Assembly (NCBI GenBank): GCA_011525785.1
Contig: WYBT01000058.1
Location: 18,177 to 82,176 of the forward strand
Direction of reading: 5' to 3'
Source of the DNA: Planctomycetaceae bacterium
Lineage (GTDB): Bacteria; Planctomycetota; UBA1135; GCA-002686595
DNA length: 64,000 nt
Shown one piece after another: positions 33,368 to 39,880 of this stretch; the first letter of the stretch is position 1, and every line of letters starts with the position of its first letter. The translations under genes were made by a program, and so were the position numbers. Below the pieces are notes generated by a model. It searched no databases and had not been told where the DNA came from. It was given only the letters and a program-made list of their open reading frames with translations.

Positions 33368-35728
33368 TCAAGGCGCGAGCACGAGTCGACTCGCGCACGC
33401 CGCTTCGATCGCCGCTTCGCTCCAGCGCACGGCGCGCATCTGACCAGCGAGGTACTCGTCGATCTGGTCGCTGTAGTGCGGGTCGAACGGATGACCCGCC
33501 TGCCCGCCCGGGAGGATTGCGAGCGACGCGTCGGGGTCGGCGCAGTCGGCGACCAGCCGCAAGCTCGCGCCGTGTTGCACAGAGGTGATCGGGAGCCCGC
33601 TCGCATCGCGCCGCCGCGCGCCGGAGAACACGCACGGGCTCGTCCCGCTGCCGGGGACTTCGAACTCGCCGACTTCGAACGCCGCGCCGAGCAGCGGAAT
33701 CGCCGACAGCCGGTGCTCGGGCTTCCAGCGATGGAGCGCGCCGTAGTTCCAACTCGCGACATCGCCTCCAAACGCCTGCTCGCCCTCGCGCCACGCGGCC
33801 TCGAGCGCCGCGAGCAATTGTTCGCGGCGCAGTTGCATGCGAGCCATGGGATCGCTGCCCGCGGCGAGGAACGGCTCGTCGAAACGCCCGTACAGCGCTT
33901 CGAGCCGCACGCGATCGCGCTCGGGATGGGACAGCGTGCGCGTGCAGGTCGCGCTGACCCACTCATCGATGCGCATTTCGAGCAAGTGGTAGAGCGCGGA
34001 CACTCCGCGCACCGCCATTTCGCCGTTCCAGCCCGTCAGCGCATCCAGCGCGCGTTGCGCGGGCTCGGATACCGCGGGCCCCGGGATCGACGCGACCTCC
34101 GCGAGCGCCGCGACGACTTCGAGCGCGTGCAGCGACACGCAGTCGACCTGGCCGGCGCCCAGCGCCTGCGGCGTCCAGTCGCGACGCTCTTCCAGACGCT
34201 CGGCGATGCGCTGCGCGCGATGAACGGTGGCCGCGTCGAGCGGATAGGGAAAGCTCGCGCCAGCTTGGCGCGTGTCGTTGTTCGCGGTCACAAGCGTTCC
34301 GCCCGCGGGCCGCGTCGAACTCGGCGTGTGCTCGGGCGGGCGCAGTCCGCGCCAGTGGTGCGCCGACTCGCGCGCGAGCAGAGGGACGCGTCCGTCGCCC
34401 GCGCCGCGCTCGACGTTGCGGCCCAGCACCGTGAACGCGATGGCGCCGCTCGCGTCGCCGCACACGAGGTTCTGCGGCGGGCCGACGAAGTCGCGCACAG
34501 CGGCCGGGACGTCGTCGACGCTCGCCGCACGCGCGAGCGCGAGGAACGGCGCGATCGGATCGAAGGCTGCGTGGCCGGTCCAAGCCAGGCTGTAGCGCAA
34601 CTCGCGTCCCCAGGTGAGCAGCGGGCCGATCTCGGTGCTGAGCGCATCGAACTCGACGCTCTCGCCGCCGCGCACGGCGATGCGCTCGCGCTGCACGCGC
34701 ACGGGAACGAACTGGCCGTCGCGTTCGACGCTCGCGCCGTCGGGCCCGAGGTTCTCGAGGAACGCGTCGCACACGTCGAGTTCGGTGTTGGTGAAGCTCC
34801 ACGCGATTCGCGGGCCCTGACCGATCACGACCAGCGGCAAGCCCGGGATGGTGAAGCCCGCGGCCTCGTACTGCGGCGTGCGGATCTGCGCCTGGAACCA
34901 GATCGAGGGCAGCGTCAGCCCCAGGTGCGGATCGTTGGCGACCAGCGCGTGTCCCGACGCGCTGCGCGACGCGTCGACCGCCCAGTTGTTGCTGCCGTTG
35001 CTCGGCGCATTGCTCGGCGGCGGCGCGTTCGTCGCACGCTCACCGAAGGCGCGCGCGGCTGCTTCGAGCGTCGCGCTCGGCACGTTCGTCAGCGCGTCGC
35101 CGATCAGCAGGCTCGCCTTGCGCGCGCCGAGCGCGTGCACCCACGAGAGGCGCGCGAATTCGCGTCCAGCGCTGAACGAGAGCATCTGCGACATCATCAC
35201 CTGCACGCACAGGCTGTCGCGCGCGCTCCACGGCGCCGGATCGACGCGCATCAGCCGCACGTCGGGCGGCAGATCGCCGTCGCGCGCTTCGAGCCACGCG
35301 TTCACGCCTTGCGCGTAGGCCTCGAGCAGCTCGCGGCTCTCGGGCGCGAGCGCTGTGTGCAGCGCCTCCACGGTCTGCGGGAAGCGCAGCTCGCGCACGT
35401 TCTTGTCCGAGCGCACCGCGCTCTCGCCGACGATCTCGGCGAGCTGCCCGTTCACGTAGCGGCGCATCAGCTCCATCTGTCCCAGTCGATCGTTGGCGTG
35501 CAGCCAGCCGAGCGCGCGCGCGGCGTCGAGCAGCGAGTCGGCGCGCACGTGGGGGACCGCTGCGTCGTCGAAGCGCACGTCGACGCGCGCCGAGAGTCCC
35601 GCGATCCGAGCGTCGCCCGCGCGCTGCGCCCGACCTCCGCTGCGCCACCACACGAACGCGGCGCCGAGCGCCAGCGCCACTGCGACCGCGATCAGCGCCA
35701 GTGAGCGGACCAATTTGCGTGCTGTCAT
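33368..35728 (-). CDS. Penicillin-acylase-family N-terminal-nucleophile hydrolase
   Basis: 786 residues. An N-terminal hydrophobic helix (LALIAVAVALALGAAFVWW) directs export or anchoring. The alpha chain covers about 40-243. The autocleavage site is the NGSNNWAV sequence, with Ser about 244 becoming the N-terminal nucleophile of the beta chain. SGHALVANDPHLGLTLPSIW and GQGPRIAWSFTNTELDVCD are typical of the family. Conserved beta-chain Asn candidates appear in TANNDTRQ. The family cleaves amide bonds of penicillins, acyl-homoserine lactones or related acyl amides; the substrate here is undetermined. The 5' end is duplicated at 39569-39615 and the SNF2 fragment precedes it on the same strand. 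Confidence 0.88.
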   Translation of the reverse strand: MTARKLVRSLALIAVAVALALGAAFVWWRSGGRAQRAGDARIAGLSARVDVRFDDAAVPHVRADSLLDAARALGWLHANDRLGQMELMRRYVNGQLAEIVGESAVRSDKNVRELRFPQTVEALHTALAPESRELLEAYAQGVNAWLEARDGDLPPDVRLMRVDPAPWSARDSLCVQVMMSQMLSFSAGREFARLSWVHALGARKASLLIGDALTNVPSATLEAAARAFGERATNAPPPSNAPSNGSNNWAVDASRSASGHALVANDPHLGLTLPSIWFQAQIRTPQYEAAGFTIPGLPLVVIGQGPRIAWSFTNTELDVCDAFLENLGPDGASVERDGQFVPVRVQRERIAVRGGESVEFDALSTEIGPLLTWGRELRYSLAWTGHAAFDPIAPFLALARAASVDDVPAAVRDFVGPPQNLVCGDASGAIAFTVLGRNVERGAGDGRVPLLARESAHHWRGLRPPEHTPSSTRPAGGTLVTANNDTRQAGASFPYPLDAATVHRAQRIAERLEERRDWTPQALGAGQVDCVSLHALEVVAALAEVASIPGPAVSEPAQRALDALTGWNGEMAVRGVSALYHLLEMRIDEWVSATCTRTLSHPERDRVRLEALYGRFDEPFLAAGSDPMARMQLRREQLLAALEAAWREGEQAFGGDVASWNYGALHRWKPEHRLSAIPLLGAAFEVGEFEVPGSGTSPCVFSGARRRDASGLPITSVQHGASLRLVADCADPDASLAILPGGQAGHPFDPHYSDQIDEYLAGQMRAVRWSEAAIEAACASRLVLAP

Positions 35729-35993
35729 CGCGCGCAGCGTAGCCTCTAGGCCAGCAGGCGCTCGATGTCGCCGCGCGTCAGGTCGCGCAGCGTGCTCGCT
35801 TCGCCTTCGAGCAGCTCGGAAGCCAGTTCGCGCTTGCGCGCCTGCAGCTCGAGCACGCGCTCATCGACCGTGTCCTGGCACACGAGCTTGTAGGCGAACA
35901 CGCTGCGCGTCTGTCCGATGCGGTGCGAGCGGCCGATGGCCTGCGCTTCGACGCGGGGTTCCACCACGGATCGAGCACGAACACGTAGTCGGC
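35683..35993. repeat. Left copy of the 311-bp direct repeat bounding the extra 3.6 kb
   Basis: Contains the first 15 codons of the acylase gene, the spacer and the last about 250 bases of an SNF2 gene. It aligns to 39569-39880 with about 15 differences plus one deleted base, roughly 95 % identity by eye. In this copy the acylase part is intact and the SNF2 part is a dead fragment. Confidence 0.85.
35746..35993 (-). pseudogene. 3'-end fragment of the SNF2 ATPase gene
   Basis: The minus strand encodes EAQAIGRSHRIGQTRSVFAY and the rest of the SNF2 C-terminus down to RLLA, almost identical to the complete gene at 39632-42814 (changes such as VDERVL for VEERVL). A missing base near 35955 shifts the frame, so the upstream YVFVLDPWWNPA lies in another frame. 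Homology ends about 35993. It has no start and cannot be functional. It marks the left boundary of the inserted segment. Confidence 0.88.
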
Positions 35994-36067
35994 GGGATTC
36001 CAACCTGAGACCCCAGAGGTCTTGTCGACTTGTCTCGCTTGCGGCGACCCTTGGCCCTCGGTGCTCC

Positions 36068-36280
36068 TCAATCGCGATCTCTCACTGCCACAGCGCTGCG
36101 CACAGGGACCGCCCGATCATCCCCTCGCGCTGATTCCGCCGAGTTCGACCACAACTGCGCGCCTCGCCCGGCAGTCCGTGGCTTCGCATGCGGCCGCGCA
36201 GCGAGATCCACGCCCGGCGTCGACGCGAGCCCGAACGCCGCGAAAGTGAACAACACGGCGAGCGTAGCGATGCGCTGCAT
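36068..36280 (-). pseudogene. Possible remnant of an exported protein (signal peptide only)
   Basis: A short frame of 70 codons begins with a convincing signal peptide, MQRIATLAVLFTFAAFGLAS, and then continues with unremarkable Arg/Ala-rich sequence. It ends about 75 bases from the left repeat copy. It could be the 5' end of a gene that lost its body when the repeat junction formed, or a small exported peptide. The remainder of 36004-36392 shows nothing recognisable. Confidence 0.35.
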
Positions 36281-36392
36281 ACGCACGACGCTACTTCGGA
36301 TCACGCGACCGCGACAGCCGCCGCCGAACCATCAACCGCGCGCGCGGAGCGAGCGGTCGACGGGGGAGCAGACGGTCTCGATCGAGCCGCGA

Positions 36393-36827
36393 TCAGCGCG
36401 CGTACTTCAGCGACAAGACCTCGACGATCTTCGCCGCGAGCGCGTCGTCGACGCCGAGCACCTTCTGCATCGACTCGAGCAGCTTGTCTTCCGCCTCGTC
36501 GACGTCGCCCGAGGCGAGCGCGATGTCCGCGCACAGCACGTAGCACTTCTTCTTGAGCGCCGGGCTCGAGAGTTCGGCGAGCACCGCGACGGCTTCCTGC
36601 ACCGACTTGTAGCGCTTGATCGTCTTCACCGCGTCGTCGGCTGTCTTGCGGAAGTCGCGGTCCTTGAACTCGGGCAGCGTGCTTGCGAACGCGCCGACCG
36701 AAGCCATCTCGCCTGCGTCGATCGAGCCGTCGGCGCCGGTCATGAGCAGCATCGCGACGCACAGCAGCGTGTCGTCCGTGGCCTTCTTGGGGGTGGAGAA
36801 ACCGGTGAGCTTGGAGAGCAGTCCCAT
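36393..36827 (-). CDS. TerB-like domain protein
   Basis: 144 residues from the ATG at 36827. It is soluble and all-helical, with the acidic TerB pattern: MLLMTGADGSIDAGEMASVG near the start (metal-binding-like DGSID) and later DIALASGDVDEAEDKLLESM. TerB-like proteins are scaffold or sensor modules in stress and membrane-associated chemical-defence contexts; no other ter gene is present here. It lies inside the DNA bounded by the 311-bp repeats and is divergent from the sigma gene at 37019. Confidence 0.75.
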   Translation of the reverse strand: MGLLSKLTGFSTPKKATDDTLLCVAMLLMTGADGSIDAGEMASVGAFASTLPEFKDRDFRKTADDAVKTIKRYKSVQEAVAVLAELSSPALKKKCYVLCADIALASGDVDEAEDKLLESMQKVLGVDDALAAKIVEVLSLKYAR

Positions 36828-37018
36828 GGTGGTTCTTGGTCGTGATTCGCGGGAAAAAGGGCGAAAGAAAATACTTCCCACCGAGCGTCGCGCCAAGTGA
36901 CGGCGCAATGCTTGCGATCGCCTCTGGCGCCGCGCAGGCGCACTTGCGCCACGAATTCGCGCAGGGTCGTGCAACTCCGCGCCCCGCACTTGGCGCGCGC
37001 CGCTTACGGTGGATCGCG

Positions 37019-37618
37019 GTGACGGACGAACTTCCCAAGCTCCTGCGCGCCCTCGACCGGGGCGATGCGCGCGCGTCCGCCGAGCTGCTTCCGCTGGTGT
37101 ACGCGGAGCTGCGTGCGCTCGCTGCTCGGAAGTTGGCGCAGGAGCGCCCCGGCGCCACGTTGCAAGCGACGGCGTTGGTGCACGAGGCGTACTTGCGGCT
37201 CGCGGGGGCCGAAGGAAAGTGGGAGAGCGCGGCGCACTTCTATGGCGCTGCGGCCGAAGCGATCCGGCGCATCTTGATCGAACGCGCGCGCGGACGGAAC
37301 GCGGTCAAGCGCGGCGGCGGCGCGCGTCCGGTGACGCTCGACGAAGCGGCCCTGCTGTCCGACGAGCCCAGCGATGAGTTGCTCGACCTCGACGAGGCGC
37401 TGACCGCCTTCGCGCGGGAGAATGCACGCAAGGCACGGCTGGTCGAACTGCGCTACTTCGCGGGTTTGTCGCTCGAGGAGGCGGCGCGTGTGCTCGAGAT
37501 TTCGCCGGCCACCGCCGACCGCGACTGGGCCTTCGCGCGCGCGTGGCTGCACGCCCGGTTGCAAGGCGAGGCCAGGGTGCGGCGGGACGCGTCGGACAAC
37601 CGTTCGCCCGGCGCGTGA
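37019..37618 (+). CDS. ECF sigma factor of the Sig-70_X6 (TIGR02999) type
   Basis: 199 residues from GTG 37019, the start that matches the family's usual N-terminus (TDELPKLLRALDRGDARA). Diagnostic strings are LLPLVYAELRALAARKL, TALVHEAYLRLAG, AAHFYGAAAEAIRRILIERA, KRGGG and ARLVELRYFAGLSLEEAARV. This ECF group is expanded in planctomycetes and acidobacteria and usually lacks a classical anti-sigma partner. No such partner is next to it here; it lies in the inserted segment, with a TerB-like gene on one side and a HAF-repeat protein gene on the other. Confidence 0.92.
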   Translation: MTDELPKLLRALDRGDARASAELLPLVYAELRALAARKLAQERPGATLQATALVHEAYLRLAGAEGKWESAAHFYGAAAEAIRRILIERARGRNAVKRGGGARPVTLDEAALLSDEPSDELLDLDEALTAFARENARKARLVELRYFAGLSLEEAARVLEISPATADRDWAFARAWLHARLQGEARVRRDASDNRSPGA

Positions 37619-37798
37619 GCGCTGCTGAGGCGGCGCCGCTCGAGCTCTCGGGGAGCGTGGCGGAGGGCGGTGGCGAGGTATTTCGAAGAATCGCGCGGTT
37701 CGAGTGAGGCTGCGCGCCGCGAGTGTGCGCATGGAGGGGCGCCGGCGAGCGCAGGGCGCGTTCGCCGGCTCATCACCCCGATCCTCAGAGTTCGTTCC

Positions 37799-38908
37799 AT
37801 GATCACTGCCATCCGAGTTTCCCGTTTCCTCCTGCTCCCCGCCGCCGCGCTCTGCGCTGCTTCGACGCTTGCTCACGCGCAGGTCCTTTCGGTTGTCGAT
37901 CCGCTCCCGGGCGATACGGGGGGGCAGTGTGTGGGGGTCAGCGCGGATGGCTCGGCCCTGGCCTGCAACAGCTACTCCGCCAGCACGACCATGGGCTTCC
38001 GCCAGACGAGCTCGGGCCAGCGCGACGCGATCGGCCTCCTCAACGGAAACGGGTTCGCCACGGCGTACGCCGTCAGCGGCGATGGCCAGATGATCGTCGG
38101 CAACGTCTTCGACTCGGTCGGAGACCATGCGGTGATGTGGACGCCGAACGGCGGCCTGCAGGAGCTTCCCCCGCTGCCCACCTCGACGATTGGCGCCGTC
38201 GCGTACTCGGTGAGCCGCGACGGATCCGTCGTGTCGGGCTCGAGCGATGACGCCGGAAGCGTGCATGCGGTTCTTTGGACCGTCGGCGGCGGCTTGCAGG
38301 ACCTCGGCCTGCTGCCGGGGGGCACGTACTCGCAGGGCTATGCCCTCAGCGCGAACGGCAACGTCCTTGTGGGCTTCGGCGACTCGAGCATCGGCGAGAT
38401 CGGCTTCCGCTGGACGGCGCAACACGGCATGCAGCCGCTGCAGCTGCTCAATCCGCTCGACTTCTCGGCGGGCTACGCCGTCAGCGCCACGGGCGCGTTC
38501 GTGGCCGGCTACAGCGGACTCACCGCGGTGCGCTGGAACGCGAGCGGCCAGCCGACGGAACTCGGGGTGCTTGCGGGCGGCTCGATCTCGTCGGCGTTCG
38601 CCATCAGCGGCTCCGGCCAGATCGTCGGCGGCTTCGGTGACACCGCGTTGGGCGAACTCGCGGCGACGATTTGGACCACGCGCCTGGGCCTCCAGGATCT
38701 CAACGACTTGCTGCCCGCGCTCGGGGTCGACCTCACCGGCTGGAAGCTCGAGGTGACGACGGGGATCTCGACCGACGGCCGCACTTGGTGCGGACAAGGC
38801 GTCTACCAGGGCGAGCTCCGCGGCTGGGTGCTGCGGCTGCCGGTGACCGGGCTGTCTGCGCTGGGCTGGCTGAACGGTTCCGCCAAGCGCGCAGGTCTCA
38901 TCAACTGA
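37799..38908 (+). CDS. Exported HAF-repeat protein
   Basis: 369 residues from the ATG at 37799, which starts a signal peptide (ISRFLLL-like core, VSRFLLLPAAALCAASTLAHA). The body has about seven repeats of roughly 45 residues: GFATAYAVSGDGQMIVGN, HAVMWTPNGGLQEL, HAVLWTVGGGLQDLGLLPGG, GYALSANGNVLVGF, AFAISGSGQIVGGF. This is the HAF extracellular repeat family (TIGR02913), predicted beta-propeller. It lacks the C-terminal module shared by other exported proteins of the window, which is notable since it lies in the inserted DNA. A strong terminator follows. Confidence 0.88.
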   Translation: MITAIRVSRFLLLPAAALCAASTLAHAQVLSVVDPLPGDTGGQCVGVSADGSALACNSYSASTTMGFRQTSSGQRDAIGLLNGNGFATAYAVSGDGQMIVGNVFDSVGDHAVMWTPNGGLQELPPLPTSTIGAVAYSVSRDGSVVSGSSDDAGSVHAVLWTVGGGLQDLGLLPGGTYSQGYALSANGNVLVGFGDSSIGEIGFRWTAQHGMQPLQLLNPLDFSAGYAVSATGAFVAGYSGLTAVRWNASGQPTELGVLAGGSISSAFAISGSGQIVGGFGDTALGELAATIWTTRLGLQDLNDLLPALGVDLTGWKLEVTTGISTDGRTWCGQGVYQGELRGWVLRLPVTGLSALGWLNGSAKRAGLIN

Positions 38909-38936
38909 CGCTGCGGAGCACACGGCGAGGAAACTT

Positions 38937-38966
38937 GCGGGCCGGCTCCAGCCGGCCCGCGAGGTT
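38937..38966 (+). terminator. Strong intrinsic terminator
   Basis: A perfect 10-bp GC-rich stem (38937-38946 with 38951-38960) with a TCCA loop is followed by GAGGTTTTTGG, 28 bases after the HAF-repeat gene stop. Confidence 0.85.
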
Positions 38967-39129
38967 TTTGGTTCGCGCGAGGGTGGACGTGGCGCGTCGG
39001 CCGCCCGCACCGCCCTCGATCCACTCTTCGCGATCCCACCCAAGTCTGTTCGAGAGCAGCGCCAAGAACGCCCGCGAAGCGAGGAGACCAGGGCTGGAGC
39101 CGAAGAGCTGCGCCGCGAATCGCGCGTCG

Positions 39130-39568
39130 ATGCGCCGCCTGCTCGCCCTGCTCTTCCTCTGGCCGTGCGCGGCCTGCGCCGTCGCGCGCCCGTCGACGCT
39201 TCCGCACCCGCACCCGTGGATCGTCGCGCTCAAGAGCGCGGGAATTCCCAAGTCCATGCCGTGGTGCTCACACTTCGCCGAGCACACCCGGGTCGATGCG
39301 AAACTTGGCGGGGAAGAAAACTGGCTTCGCGCGGAGGTGCGCAGCCCCGGCGCCGTATGCGAGCCGATCTCGGCGGCGCAGGCGCGCAACGATTGGCGGG
39401 GGCGACGAAGCGGTGCGCGTGCACGCGGTGATCGTCGGTGAACGCGCGCCGCGCATCGCCCAGTCGCTCGAGGCGGCGACCGCGCGCAGCGCTCCACGCT
39501 ACGACGGAGGCTCACGCGTTGCCCGAGTCGCTACAGGTCGTGCCCGGCCCCAGTGAGCGGCTCTGGGA
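39130..39568 (+). pseudogene. Frameshifted and truncated exported protein, DUF3750-like
   Basis: From ATG 39130 the frame gives a lipoprotein-like signal (MRRLLALLFLWPCAAC) and HPHPWIVALKSAG, then loses coherence after about 39400. The next frame continues with EAVRVHAVIVGERAPRIAQS, and a third from about 39500 with HALPESLQVVPGP. Joined, these resemble DUF3750-type proteins, whose core ends in a PGPNSNT-like motif. Here the sequence runs into the right 311-bp repeat directly after PGP. Two frameshifts plus truncation at the junction make a non-functional relic. The family assignment is from memory and moderate. Confidence 0.5.
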
Positions 39569-39880
39569 CGACCGCGATCAGCGCCAGCTAGCGGACGAAC
39601 TTGCGCGCTGTCCTCGCGCGCAGCGCAGCCTCTAGGCCAGCAGGCGCTCGATGTCGTCGCGCGTCAGGTCGCGCAGCGTGGTCGCTTCGCCCTCGAGCAG
39701 CTCGGAGGCCAGTTCGCGCTTGCGCGCCTGCAGCTCGAGCACGCGCTCCTCGACCGTGTCCTGGCACACGAGCTTGTAGGCGAACACGCTGCGCGTCTGT
39801 CCGATGCGGTGCGAGCGGCCGATGGCCTGCGCTTCGACGGCCGGGTTCCACCACGGATCGAGCAGGAACACGTAGTCGGC
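39569..39880. repeat. Right copy of the direct repeat bounding the extra 3.6 kb
   Basis: Mirror situation of the copy at 35683-35993. The SNF2 3' end is intact here, while the acylase 5' end (39569-39615) is a relic with its ATG changed to AGG and an altered second half. The offset between copies is 3886 bases, or 3887 after the one-base deletion in the left copy. Confidence 0.85.

Noticed and set aside
35683..39880. Transposon or insertion sequence between the acylase and SNF2 genes
   Set aside because: No transposase, recombinase or terminal inverted repeat is visible, and the flanking duplications are about 311 bp, far beyond target-site duplications.
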